This document shows positions 38,001-51,033 of a DNA stretch of 64,000 bases, piece after piece. The first letter of the stretch is position 1. Every line of letters begins with the position of its first letter. The stretch is from Distichodus sexfasciatus (lineage: Eukaryota > Chordata > Actinopteri > Characiformes > Distichodontidae), in contig JAVGVS010000041.1 of assembly GCA_032718565.1 (NCBI GenBank), forward strand, positions 439,501 to 503,500, read 5' to 3'. The position numbers and the translations under genes were made by a program. The notes beneath the pieces are model-generated. The model was not told the origin of the DNA, ran no database searches, and saw nothing but the letters and a program-made list of their open reading frames with translations.

Positions 38001-41000
38001 GTTTTAGAAAAAGCTGACCCGCGCAACACTAGTGCATGAGGTTGGCTGAATGATGTAACGAGGCAGTATTTTACTGTGTTATTGAAACTGTAGGGACCTT
38101 ATTGAAAAACTTCAGCAGTTGGTAAAAACACCGAAATCCATCTGTTCAAATGTTAGATTGGTGTTTAAAATGTAATAAATATCCTGAGCGCAGTCAGTGT
38201 ATTGTTATATATGTCTGTTAAGACTCTCAGAGCAGACTGATGTGTATCTGTAGATATCGCTGCTTGAAGTGTCTGAACGTTCACTTGTGTCAGAACTGCT
38301 TCCTGACCGAGAAACACAGTCGGAAGCATAAGCCGTCCCATCAAGTGCTGGAGTACTGCACAGAGGTCTGTTCACACACTGTCTAAACTAAGCTTTTAGC
38401 TATTACTGTACACAGTTTGTGTCAAATTTGTGTATAATTTTATTACCAGCCCTCATGGAAGGAGTCAATGTCATCGTTGGCATCAAACGCTCGCAGCGTC
38501 CTTCAGCCTCGACGTCTCACCAGGAGTCAGACAGAGAAGAAACGAGACGACAGATTTGGGCCTGATGGAGAGTCACCAGACAGGTATTGGGAAAGTGTGT
38601 GTGTGTTTGTTTGTAAAACATGTTCTGAGGTGTCTCTTTCTCTTCAGCTTTCCCATTGCAGAACTGTCTCAGCAGTATGGTGATGCTGACATCTCCGAGA
38701 CCACTTCACCTCCTCCTTCACTTCCTCCTCTTCCTCCTCCTCCTCCTCCCCCTGCCCAGACCAAAGTGGAGTCCAAAGCCTTGCAGACAGACAGGTCTGA
38801 CACACAGCTTCAGGTAATACCTGGCTTGACTAACTCATAGAATTTTACAGATCTCTGGCTGTTAATAACAGTGTTTTGTTACAGAGGAGTGCCTCACTTC
38901 TCCAAAAAGACCTAAGTGTTACACAACAGACTATGAAAGATCTGCAGAGAGATAAATGGTAAGATGGCTTTTTCACTAATGAGAAATTTTAAACACAAGG
39001 GCCAAATTTGATATTCATAATGAATTTGCACACCATAAACTCCAGTCTACTCATGCCTTGCAGTGACGTCACAAAACTACATTGGGTGTTGGTGGCTTAG
39101 TGGTAGGACTCTTGCCTTTGGACCAAGAGGTTGTGGGTTCAAGTCCGACCTCTGGCATCAACATTGGGTCCCTGAGCAAGACCCTTAACCCTAAATTGCT
39201 CTCAGGGCAACTGTCCCTGAAATCAGGAAATGTAAGTCGCTCTGGATAAGAGCATCTGCTAAATGCTCTAAATGTAAATCTATATTGGCCGCCATATTGA
39301 GTACTGCGCTCGTGTCCAAGGAAAATGAAGTATCTGTCTGTCTATCTATTTATCAATCTATCATGCTTATCAGTCACATGATGTCATAGTCATCTGACCT
39401 TGTTGCCACCGTTGTGAGTATCGAATCTGCTCCTGACTGACAGCTGGATGCTCTAGCTAACGTTACCTGTAAGGCGTTCACTTCAACTAGGCTACCTATC
39501 GATGTTATGGATATTTCTCATTTTGATGCCCGAGAACTTAAGAGATACAACCAATAGATGGCTGTTATTGGATGTGATCCATACGGGGTCTTTCAAGATG
39601 TTTTCCATCAACTCACATCCGCTGACACACTACCTGACTTTTCCTTCCACAACATTTACATCTACCTGGCACATAACCCATCCTCATATAAATACAGCAT
39701 CTCAACCAGAAGAAAACATTTTTTCTTAAAGGAAGGGTAAGTGGCGTTGTTTTGATCAACACGGTGTAAACAGTTGCTAGCGCTATCTAGCTGTTGTTAG
39801 CACAGCACAGGGCTAGGCTAGGCTAAGGTAAATTGTAGAGCAGGGTTAGGTGGGTAAACTGAGGGATGAGTGATGTAAGGCTGGTTAGTCTTGAGTAAAC
39901 TAGTTTTGGAATTACAAGAGGTGGGTGAACTAGCCTCCATGCCAGCGAGCTCCTGAGTTAACACTTTACATTTTTAAGGTTTTATTTTAAGTGTGCCGGT
40001 TTGTTTGTAATATTAATAGTTTTACTTAAACTTTACATAAGAATAGATACTTCCTTTACAGCCATTGATATGCACATTTATTTATTATAACTAACTTGTT
40101 GAAATTCAGTGACAGACGGTATTTCGATGGTTCTCATTGACAGACAGACAACAGTAAAACAGCTGATTATTGTCTAACGTGGATAGATAGATAGCACAGG
40201 CTGGAGCAAACTCTGCGGGTATATGCAAAATATATATTTGCTTGATCACCAGGCTGCTGGAGAAAGAGTTTCAGGTGTGGAAAGTCGCAGCGCAGACAGA
40301 ACACGACACCCTGGAGGAGAGGTGCACGGAGCTGGAGGCTACAGTAGAGTCGATTAGTCACCACAACCATCAGCTGGAGGCAGAGCTGGAACAAGTCCGA
40401 CACGTGAGCATCCGTTTAACTACCATTACTTCCTGTTGAATACGGAGTCTGAAATAACCCGACTCATCCACCAATGCAGGCCCTGAGACTGAGAGAAAGA
40501 GAGGAGATTTTTCAGGATGTCTGTCGACCTCCTCGCCTCACACCTCCCTCGCAGCCGCACATCGAAGATGACGCAAGTGAGAAACAATGGACCTCGTCTG
40601 TTAGCCTAGATTCACACCCCAGCTCAATCTCAGCTTCACATGAAGAGGGTGAACCAGAGAGAGATGAAGAAGAAGAGAAGACAGAAGAACAGACTAGGCA
40701 CGAAGAGGAGGAGGATAAAACTCTGTGTCAGAAAGAAGCTGAAGAGTTAGTGGTTACAGACTCAAAAGAGACGGAGACAAATGTGGAGGTCCAGTATGTC
40801 GGGGAGTCCAGCACGATGAGAGAATTACAGAGCATCAGTGAGGAGGAGGCAGACACGAAAGAGCTGGAGGAAGATGAGAAGAAGACGGAAGTGAAGGAGG
40901 AGGGTGTGGTGGAGCTGCAGTGTGACAAACTAGAGGTTATCACAGAAGAACCAAGATCAGAAATGTCAATCCAAGAGAATGATGATACAGATAACTCAGA

Positions 41001-42161
41001 GGACGAAGAGGAGAGGGAACTCTGGAATCTAGCAGAGAAACTACAGAATGACCTTCTTATGGACTCACTTGCAGGTAAGTCAAATCTCTGTCAAATCCAG
41101 CTCATTATGAAATTATTGGACTTCAGTCACCATCTTCTTTGTTTACCCTCATATTTTGCCAACACCAGAATCTCTTCTAAAGTCTCTCATTTGTCTTGCG
41201 TGAACTTCGGCTACTGATCTACAGTATTTGCTGTTCTTGCTGTCCAAAGAACTCTCAGCAACAAAGCACAAACATATTACATTTCTTTTTGCACAATCTC
41301 ACCAATTCTCCAAACTTCACATCCATAAACCCTGACAGCAAATGTAGCACCAGCTTGATGCAATTTTCTACGCGAGTAGGAAACTCAGGTGCTGGAGGTC
41401 CGGTGTCCTGAAGGTTTTCCATCCAACTGGATTTCAGAACATTCACACCTGGTCTCAGGTAGATAACCACCAGAAGACACTGATCAGGTAGGATAGAAAA
41501 CCTCCAGGACACTGGCCCTCCAGGACCAGAGTTGCCTACCCACATTTATGGTACTTATCAGACACTCTTATCCAGAGCGAATTCCGTTTCTTAACAACAG
41601 GACACTCTCCCTGGAGCAACTTGGGGTTAAGGGTCTTGCTCAGGCACCCAGTGGCAGCAGTGCTAGAGGTAGGACAGGGCTCGGGTTTGTGACTTTGACT
41701 TCTTGGTCGATAGGCAAGCGTCCTACCACTAGACCGCTACCATTTTCATCACTTTCAAGACAACTACAACTAAGGATTAATGTCAAACTTTGCCCTTTTT
41801 CACTAGCAGGGTTGCCAACTCACGCATTAAGCATCACGCTCTCACGCTCTCACGCTCAAGCAAGAAATCTCACGCCAAATCTAACCATTATTATATTTTT
41901 ACATTTTTACATTATTATAACCCTCTTGTCAAAGCTCTCGTACATGGTTGCATTGTTTAAGATCTAGGGTTAAGCACAGCTGATGTACATGAGTCTTCTT
42001 CTCTCTCCCACCTCCCAGACACTGGTCCTCCTGAAAAAGGGCCGCTGATACATGCTGCTGAAAAAGTGGGAGATGCGATATTTCAGCTGGTCGTTTGTTT
42101 CGAGCCTGAAACTCTCGATGGTGAGCTCCAGTTGAGTCAGCCAGAGGAATTATGTTTGTAG
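32042..42161 (+). CDS. dytn: Dystrotelin (dystrophin/dystrobrevin relative), 14 exons, 697 aa
   Basis: Exons: 32042-32060, 32240-32314, 33370-33571, 33653-33738, 33980-34080, 34286-34357, 35122-35285, 38254-38365, 38450-38583, 38648-38813, 38885-38958, 40253-40403, 40480-41074, 42019-42161. All phases join (2094 nt). Residues 1-185 form the dystrophin-type EF-hand region (RPAVYRAALKLRSLQKLCQ near the start). A ZZ zinc finger spans about 222-262 (RCHTCKAFPITGLR, then YRCLKCLNVHLCQNC). After it come a polyproline stretch in exon 10 (about 340-360), a coiled coil in exons 11-12 (about 377-450) and a long Glu-rich segment in exon 13 (about 453-650). Order and sequence match dystrotelin rather than dystrobrevin. 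Dystrotelin is predicted to join dystrophin-like membrane-cytoskeleton complexes. It faces adam23 tail to tail, as in human 2q33.3. Intron 7 (3 kb) carries a hAT MITE and a SINE. Confidence 0.92.
32668..32835 (+). repeat. tRNA-derived SINE, family B, in dytn intron 2
   Basis: GTGGTGGTCTAGTGGTAGAA, GTCATGGGTTTGAATCC, ATAAGACCCTTAATC. Confidence 0.75.
34393..34674. repeat. Two SINE family A copies in opposite orientation
   Basis: 34393-34490 is a plus-strand head (GGTCGCCGGTTCAAATCCC) with a short body; 34485-34674 is a minus-strand copy ending CTAACCATTACACTACCAAC. They share the AATAATCACTCA end, so they form an imperfect inverted pair in dytn intron 6. Confidence 0.7.
36353..36500 (+). repeat. 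SINE family C, in dytn intron 7
   Basis: GGTGGCGCAGCGGTTAGTGCTG followed by GGAGTTTGCTTGCTCTTCC. Confidence 0.7.
37083..38031. mobile_element. Non-autonomous hAT element in dytn intron 7
   Basis: Ends TAGTGATGTGCGGGTCGAC and (reverse complement) TAGTGTTGCGCGGGTCAGC are inverted repeats. Perfect 8-base duplications GTGCATGA flank it (37075-37082, 38032-38039). GC-rich ends, AT-rich middle, no transposase. The perfect duplication suggests a fairly recent insertion. Confidence 0.9.
39081..39275 (+). repeat. tRNA-derived SINE, family B, in dytn intron 11
   Basis: GTTGGTGGCTTAGTGGTAGG, GTTGTGGGTTCAAGTCC, CTGGATAAGAGCATCTGC: a well-preserved copy. Confidence 0.8.
41547..41748 (-). repeat. tRNA-derived SINE, family B, in dytn intron 13
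   Basis: GACACTCTTATCCAGAGCGA, GGGTTAAGGGTCTTGCTC, CCTACCACTAGACCGCTACC. Just left of it, 41370-41545 has an imperfect inverted repeat (GGAAACTCAGGTGCTGGAGG against CCTCCAGGACACTGG). Confidence 0.75.
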
Positions 42162-42210
42162 TCGGAAGGTTGTGTGGGTCGCTGTGGAGTTGGCATGAAG
42201 CATGAAACAC

Positions 42211-42216
42211 AATAAA
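42211..42216 (+). terminator. Polyadenylation signal of dytn
   Basis: AATAAA lies 50 bases after the dytn stop codon (42159-42161), with T-rich DNA just downstream. It implies a very short 3' UTR. Confidence 0.65.
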
Positions 42217-42485
42217 AATGTATGTGATGATGGTCTTTTTTTTGTCAAGGTAATCAGATGATTTCAGTTTAATGCAATCTTATATCTTTTTTTACGTAGA
42301 TTTACAAAGTGTAATAATCATTTGTAATAAATATGGTAGACGTGCTTGTTTGTGCTAATGCATAAAGACCACTGATGGGAATAACCATGTTACAAATAAA
42401 CCGCGTTGCTAACAGGTAACTCATCAAAACCACATTGTGAACTCCAAAACGGGAATAAGTCTCTACTCAGTCATTTGTCAAATTC

Positions 42486-42491
42486 TTTATT
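42486..42491 (-). terminator. Candidate polyadenylation signal of adam23
   Basis: AATAAA on the minus strand about 1.38 kb after the adam23 stop at 43873. If used, the convergent dytn and adam23 messages end about 250 bases apart without overlap. Confidence 0.4.
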
Positions 42492-43872
42492 GTTTTTCTC
42501 AATGGAAACATGAGATGAATGAAAAATGAGTGAGGTCAAGGAGATGAGAATGGACATCGGGTGGCCAGTTGAGAAAACCCTCATGAACTCTGTCCCTATT
42601 GATTCACCCCCAAAATCAACCCCCATCCTTCCCCCCAACTCTGTAACACGCGTCCACTCCCATCAATGCCCTACTACAGATGACTTGTGAGTTCTTGTGT
42701 TTTGTCGGCCCACATTCATGACTATGATAACAAATACTAAATTCGAAGCGGAGAATTTTCCTTGAAACATTCTTTTTAAGTAGAGTTAAGAAGTTTATTC
42801 AAAAGACCAGCCCAGTTATGGCCAAGCATATAAAAGATCTAATGGTAGCTAGATCGAGTCACTTCTGTCATCCATATGGTTTGCTCTATGGTTACCGATC
42901 CATAGGGTTTGTGCGACACTCCCCTCTTTGCATAGTAAGTAAAAGTTAACTGGTTTTCCTTTGACATGCAGTTACCTTAAGAAGCGCGTGGCAGGCGGTG
43001 TGGGCTCTGCCTCCAGTGCAATTACATCATGCAGCTCTCTGCTTAGCTGAAAGAACATTCCGCGCAAGGCGGGTCCTACAGGGCCAATCGGGCCCCGCCA
43101 GCATCATAAATTATAAGGGGAGCGCTTATCAACATTACCAGGCATATATAATTGTGTGTGTGTTCACTATACTGAAGTTTAAGGTGAACTCCTTAAGCAG
43201 GATCGGATCTCTTAAGACTCGGCTCCTGTCTTTGTTTGGTTTTCCCTTTTTTCGTTAATGCGGCAGGAAACTCCCGCAATACAACATGCTGAAATTGGAA
43301 AGAAAAAGCAGTTAAGATCATGTAATCAAGTCCATGTGAAATGGCATCGCGGCTGGGAGCCTCAAAGGACGTGTTTGTCGTCCCCCATCTCAGCGTTGTC
43401 CAGCTCCTACCAGCGATGTGGTGCATTCGATGCAGGCTTTCGTCTAAAATCGCTCTTTGGAGCAGCCAGTAGAATTTAATTCAATTATTCTTTTGCGTTG
43501 CATTGGTGACCTTCCCTTGACATGCAAGTGCCATGGCCAGGGCCGGTCATGCCAAAATTAAAAAACGAGAAGTCTGGAATTTTTTGGGAACCAGAAGATC
43601 GTGCTCATGGCTGGCTGGCTGGCTGGCTGGCTGGGTGTCATCGTGATGGTTCTAAGGAGGTGTAAGAGAACGTAGGAGGGGGCATGGGTAGTCTTTGGGT
43701 GCATGACTTTGGGTGTAAAAGTATTCTACGTTCCTCATTTCTTCCTAATCTCCCTTTCTTCAAGTAACGCTAACTAAACGTTAGCAGCAGGAGGGGGGCA
43801 CAGTCCAGCAGGTAGCTCGCTGTCGGAACCCAGATTGACACACCAGGCAAAGCTGCGAATTCTTGTCCTCTT
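42492..43872 (-). other. Probable 3' untranslated region of adam23
   Basis: No coding signal is seen. The stretch runs from the adam23 stop to the candidate AATAAA. It holds a (GGCT)n run at about 43610-43633 and a GC-rich block at 42960-43120 without obvious repeat character. The 3' end is inferred. Confidence 0.4.
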
Positions 43873-46800
43873 CTAGATGGCACTTGCATTGGGGTCGTAT
43901 CGTCTCTTCTTGACGTTTCTTGGCGGCACAGGCGAATTTTCAGAGGGAACAGAACATACAGGAGTTAGTGCGGGCAAGAACGCGAGCATCAACACACACC
44001 ACGAATGGCCTCTCTGGACACAGAGCCACTGAACCCCAGCAAACCAGCAAAGCATCTCAAAAAATCACTAATCTGTGATCGCATCCAGAAGTTTTGTAAT
44101 TTGCTGTCTGAATTTTTGACATAAGACAGAGAAAACTGGACGCTGTCGGGTTGCGTTGGGTTCAAGGTGGCCAACCTGTGCAAGAGGAGTAGACGTAGAA
44201 CCGTCCGTCCTCTGAGCGAGAGTGATGTGAGTAAGTGAGTGAGTGCGCATTAGAACGACAAAGAAGGATGTGGAAAACTAAGAAACATTACCTCCTTGAG
44301 AAGATAAAACACCGACACAAAAACTAAAAAGAAATGCACTTTCTAAAAAGGGGAGAATACCACAGTCTACAACATCGAGGATCAGAAGATGTCACAGCCA
44401 CAACACCAACGACGACAATACCACCAGGAACAACGAGAAAGGCAACAAGGATGACAAACGACAAACGGGGAGGAGGAGGGTAGGAGGAGGAGGAGGGGGT
44501 TTGACACAATCTCCCCATAGTGTGGCTTGATGTGGGGCATCCCAGCAGTTTAACATGCACCTGTCCATAGAGAGGTTTGGCGGGAGACGCCACTATCGCT
44601 GAGTGTAGGGGGAGGTTTGTGTTTTTTGTTGGGGGAGTTTGTGGTGGTGGTGGTGGTGGAGGGGTGGGGGGGAGGCATGCAGGTGCAGTGCAGCGCGTGT
44701 GTCTGTACCAGGTCTCAGTGAAGCAGGCAGTAAAGGCAGCAGTGTCGGGCGAGTCCGGGTGGGGGGTGAGGGGTCTTGCTCTGTTCTAGGTTTTCAGGGG
44801 GGCCCCAGGGCCTTCCGGGAGGTAAGAGGGCGTGGCAGCCAGCCATGGTACAAAGGCTGCCTACAACACAACCTCCACCCCTCTTCGCTCATACTCTCAC
44901 CCTTTCAGACAACGGAGGGGGGATTGAGAGAGAGGTCACGGCGAGGAGAGCGGGTAAGAAAGTCGTCATCCCCTCCCCATTTTCCCCAAAAGCCAACACC
45001 CGACCCTAAAAACCAAATCCAACCCGCCCTCCACCCCAAAAAACCCCAGGAAAACCTTGTCATCCCACCCAGAGAGGTGAGCTCAGCCTTTTGTGCAATG
45101 CTCCGATAGCTAGCATCCTGAAGTAGCTCTGCCTTTCGGTGCCAGTCCGCATGCACAAACCCTGGATGTGCCTCAGTCAAGATGCTTTGTGCAGACCAGC
45201 ATGCTGTAGTGAGCTGACTCTATAGACCGATTACACCGTCGCAAAAGGGTTAGCTATTCCAATAAAACTTGCTAGAACTTCCCCTAGAGGACTTTGACGG
45301 CATTGCACTTTCTGTTTAACGTCCATCAAAAAACATTTTATGTTTTGAAATTGGATTCAATTCTCACTTGATCATTAAACATTAGAATAGCAAAATGTAC
45401 AGACTTACATTACACATTACACAATAATTTACACCAAATTACACTTTTGGAAATCATTTCTTTGGTTAGTATGCAATGGACCGAGTTAGATTCAAATGTA
45501 CATACCTTGTTAGTGCTAGTTTATAAAGTTGCTCTGATAAGTTGGTGCATAACAACTTTCTCTTTGATACCATCAAATTCACAGCCTCTTCTTTGATAGC
45601 ATCAAGTGGTGTATCAATTCAATACTGTTATTTTATCATTTAGCACGCATGCATCTCAAGCGTTGGGCCAGCTTTCGAGAGGTTCTGCTACAGCTTGCAG
45701 AAGTTTAGCCGGGTTTTAATGAGAATCATGAAAACACATGATATAATCTTCCTTTTTATTCATTAATAGATCGCTAATTGCTATGAAATAAGTTTTATTG
45801 GAAGAGTGGGATTTTCAATAATGAACTACTGTTAACATAGAAAAGTGTTGTGCAAATAAAACCTTTTACAGTTATTAACTTGTTAAATACTTGATTAAGT
45901 TTTTTATAGTTAAAAAGTACTCTGAAACAGCCTTTGGTCTTAAATGCTGTTTCTTCTCAATATTCACATCAAACAAAAATAAATTCTGTCTGTAGCAGAA
46001 GCTCCGGCCCTCATGTAAGTGTATGTTGCTGCTGCTTCCGTGTGTGCGTGTGTGTGTTTGAGTGTGTGTACATGTGTTAGCCTGTACCAGGCAGGCAGGC
46101 AGTAAGAAGCATGCGGAGTGACTCTTACTTAAATCCCCATCCCGTCCCCCCCAGCACTATGGCTGCCATCAGGATGGCCCCCGCGATGGAGCCTATGATA
46201 AGGTTGGTGGCGCTAGGACCTGCAGAGGGGCATGATGGGAGAGAGACATGACGTAAGCTGTGTACGGCAGGACACGCAGCACGCAAGGCTTCTTTTTCTT
46301 TTTACACATGATATGCAAGAAGATGTAATATTCTGCTTTTTCAACTGCTCAGCTGCTTGACCAATCCCTCACTAGGGGTGTTGAAACGAATCACATAATC
46401 GATGCATGGCAGTGCAGACGTGGACAATTCGGCATCAATGTAGTGGCAGACCATAAAAAACTGTTATTTTCAACCGGCGGTCCGTGGCGGTATTGCAGGT
46501 GGTCCATTATATTTCACAACTGATATCACTTTTTAAAAAATTGCTCCCTTTTTCATTTTTCATAACATTTCCAGATGATTTGGGCATCTTCATGAATAAT
46601 GAATTTAATGCAAATATCTAAAAAGAAATACAAAAAATACTCCATCCCACTCTCATGCTGCTTAGTCTGAGTGGTAGTGCCTGGGACAGAAGCAGCCCCC
46701 TGAATTATATCCTAATGACACTGTTCGGTGATATTCTGGCTAAGGCATAAAAATTCAAGTTAAAAAGAACATCCCGGTAGCAACTAAGGCTGCACGATCT

Positions 46801-49800
46801 GTGTGAAGTAATGCAGAAAAATTGACAGCATGCATCGTGATATCGTATTGAATCGAATCATTGATATAATAATCGTAATCTAATCGAATCGTGAGACCGG
46901 TGAAGGTTCACACCTGTAACCCTAACATCCCGGGGCTTCTGAATGCTATGAATTTCATCAACAGTGATTCCTGACTGATTTTTGCACACTAACACTGCCT
47001 GAGGGGAGTTGACGAGACCACGCTCACACACACAAACACACACACACGTAACAAACACACACGATCTGTGCATGTGACGAACAGATACACTTGTTTTATG
47101 CTCCTTTTGGCCTAATCACTTTTATCATTTAGTGAAAGTTCTTCAGTGTTGTTTTTCTTAGTGTGTGTAAATGCCCCACATGGACCAGAAGGAGAGCACT
47201 GCAACACTGCATAACACAGAGTAATAATAATAATGATCAAATCCATAGTGATTACAGTCAACGGAAAAGGAGGAGGAGGAGGAGGAGGAAGAGGAGGCAG
47301 AGGTGGAGAAGGGAATGATATTTACCGCTCGATCCAGCAACTTACACGACACACGTCAACCAGACGGCACTGTCACAACAACAACCACAACGGATAAAAG
47401 CCACTGGGAGGACACACACATTCACACACACACTCACACACACCCACACACGCTCACGCACACAGAAGGATCACAAAAATCTCCCGCTTATCAGGAGAGT
47501 GGCGTTGAAAGGGATAAGAAGTGCTTACTCTATTCCCCACCCAGTGCCTCCAAAAATCACCCCCAGGGCCAGAATGGTCCCTGCCACTGCCCCTATCAGC
47601 CTGTTAGTGGCCACGCTCACTGCGCAGAGGAAATAGGGGGTGATTCAGCAGAGAAAACGTTGGTGTGACTATGCAAGCCCCTTTTTAACGATGGATGAGC
47701 GTAACACATTTGTGCGTCAACTTGTAAATAACAGATGTCAGTGTCTGCGGGGAACGGGAAAAAGGGGCCAAGAGAGGTGACGAACCCTTGGGGCCTTCGT
47801 CCTCGATGACGGGCGGCTCTTTGGGCGGGTCGTGCATGCTGCAGTCGGTCCCTGCCCAGGTGGCGTCGCAAGTGCAGGTGGCCTCATTATTACATACCTG
47901 AGAGCAAACGATGAATAAGGGGAAATTGGTCATGCATTTGCTAAAATAAAACACAAGCCAGCAGATGTGATCTCCTACACTCAGTTGAGGACGGGTGAGA
48001 GTCTCAGACAGGTTGCATTCATCAGCATCATTCATTGGAAGCATATTTATGCTTTATGGAGTTGGCCAGAAGGGATTTATATCCATCCAAATTTTTTCCC
48101 TAATTACTAAGCTGTTCATTTCAGGCTGCAACTAAGTGATATATTCAATGATCATTTTTAAACTAATTCGTTTTTGCACAGCACACAGGGCACCACAACC
48201 ACACGTGTTTTCTGCATTTGACCCATGTCCCCTTCAAATGCCCCCCATAATTTGGACCCTTTAATACTAAACCACACCAAACATTTTAGAGTCACACAAT
48301 AGGATGATTTTGCATAGTCTTCTGATCCTGGAAACTTTGATCTTAGAGGAGTGTAGAAATGTTGACTCACGCCGTGCGAGGAGCAGACGCGTCCGTCGGG
48401 GCCGGAAGGACAGGCCGTGAGATTGAGGGATGAGATTGGCACACACTTGCGATCAAGGCACATCATGGAGGGGCCACACAGCGTCCCGTCCTCTACATAT
48501 CCCAGATCGGTGTCGTCGTCCAAGAGCACACGGCCGCCACTAGTGACAGAAGCCATGAATCAAGAGGCAAAAATGAGGCATGACATGAAGAAATACAGGA
48601 CGTGTGCGGCACAGTTAGCTGAGATATAGAGACTGAAGATCTCATGTTCTTTGTTCAGTGCATGGCAAGTGTCACTGTGGTAAAACTGGTGTATTATTCA
48701 ACATCCACACAAATCACTCACTACATATTGATATGACAATAATCTTAGTCTCCTCCTCTCAAAAAAAAAAACACAACTTATTCATTAAAAACTGGTATCG
48801 GATCGGTACTCGGGATCGGCCGAACCCAAAGCCCAAGTATCGGAATCGGAACTGAAAAAGTTGTATCTGTGCATCCTTAGGCCTCTGAACGCCCTCTGAA
48901 CGCCATACACGTTCTTGCTGCGTTTTGTAGCTGCGTTCATTTGGCGTTTCACTGGCGTTCGCAATAGCGTCGTTTTCCTCGCGGTCGTCGGGATTTTGAC
49001 GCCAAGAAAATGTTGCATGCAGCGTTTATTTGACTCCACCCGAACGCGCAGCCAGCCGAACGCCGGTGCTGAACGCCCGTGTGGACGCTTTGATTTGCTC
49101 CAATGAGCTCACCTGGCGCCACGAACGCCAGAAAAACGCCTGGTTCAGACGTCCGTGTGAACGAGGCCTTAGTGTGGACATGCCCGTGTTAGAACGAGAC
49201 AGTGAGTCTGACCTGCAGTCTACCAGTCGTCCCTGGTGGTTGAAGGTGGTGGGCGTGATGTCGCCTTTCAGAGTTCCAATCCTTGGGTTTCTACCAATGT
49301 TGGTGCACAGCAGGTAGCCGCAAAACACGTCACTGGTGGTGAGAAAAAATGTAGAATTCAGTCACTTGATGGGCATATTCACACCGAGAAACACTGCTTT
49401 ATTAACGACGGAGTTCAACTGACTGTTTGCTGCACGGGATCCATTTCTCTCCATCTCTCCCACAATTCCCTTTCTCTGTTCCCTCTGTGTTCAGCTTTTC
49501 ATAACAGTGCTTCTCTGAACCCCCCGCCTCTGAAAAAGAGAAGAAAATGGAGAAATATGATGAGAGATGGTTCCAGTGTTTTACTCAGATAATAATACAC
49601 TGATAGTTAACTGAATAAGTCCATTTTACAGCGGCATTACTCACTGGAACCCCAGATGTATTTGCACTGGCTGTCCCTGGTCTTGCATTCGCCAGCGTAG
49701 CACCGACCCTGCACAAGATATGAGACACGGTAAGAAGCAGCTTGAGCGTTTATACACACTCAGAAATTATCACACACAGAGCGTACATCATATTTCAACA

Positions 49801-50988
49801 GAAGTTTGTAATGTGAAAAGGGAAAAATGTCAAAATAAATGAGGCTTTCACCTGGTTGAGTTCACATGGGTAACCGTCCTGCTTGTGGAGGTTAGGTGGA
49901 CACTGGTGGACAAAAGACACTGTTGGTTATTTTTATTATATTTGCTATGTTACTATATTTTATTATATTTTGTGTGGAAATTGTGTTTAAAATCTATACG
50001 TTTGTTCAGTGGGATCACTGTGTGTGTACAGGCAGGTTCTAGGGGGTTCTGAGGGCATCATATTCCACTAAATGACAGGAAAACTTGCAATTTGTCATGT
50101 TTGTCAGATTTTTTGATGTTCTCATCTTCAGAAGGTAAAAAATTAGTTATTAAAGTTCATGTTAGATTAAAATGTTAGGGTTAGGGTTAGATGCAATACT
50201 ATGGTGATCATTATACAATTAGAATTAAAATGGGATTCAGAGGATAGAAATAAAATTTGGGCTTAAATTATTGCACTTTTACATAACTGTGTGTATGTAC
50301 TGTCCCTCCTGCAAGTATCGTTACTTCTACCGAATGTACTATATAAAAATATTTGCATATGTGTGTGTGTGTGTGTGCAAACCAGAACAAGCACCTGTCC
50401 TGAGTCTCCAGAGCACGTCTCCGAAATATCACAGTCATTCACAGAGTAGCGACAGCTGTAGCCCCGCGGAAAAAACTGACGAACAGGAAAATGGAGGAGA
50501 AAGAGATGAGAGGAAGCGGACCGCAGCTCGGACACAAAGCACCGCTGCTGCCAATACCTTTAAATATTTCATTAGTCTGCTCTTAATGCTCTCCAAGCTG
50601 CGAGAGCGAAAACGCTGGGGGATGAAAAATCTTTATCCGGTCCAAAAAATCAGTCAAGAAATACGAACTTGTTCCAAACAAAAATAAGACACTTTGAGCC
50701 AGTTTCTCAAAACGACAATCAAGCCTTTAACTAAACCAGATTTGTGCTAGTTTGTATTCAGGATTATGGTAAAATGCATTAGTATTGATATGGTAAATAA
50801 AATTGAATGTAAATAAGAGCCTCGAGGATGTTTTCTAAATGTGCACCATTAAGAGGAGGATGAGGAGGAGGAGGAAGTTAGGAGCTCTTACAAGGCAGGT
50901 GCCGTTACAGCAAGGACCATCACTGCAGTGAGCACCATTAGACAGAGAGCACTTCTTACAGCAGTCTTTATAGCACTCCTGAAACAGC

Positions 50989-51033
<45 letters not shown>

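Noticed and set aside
44577..45109. Open frames rich in Gly, Trp and Arg
   Set aside because: Produced by G-rich simple sequence in an adam23 intron, with no splice or family support.
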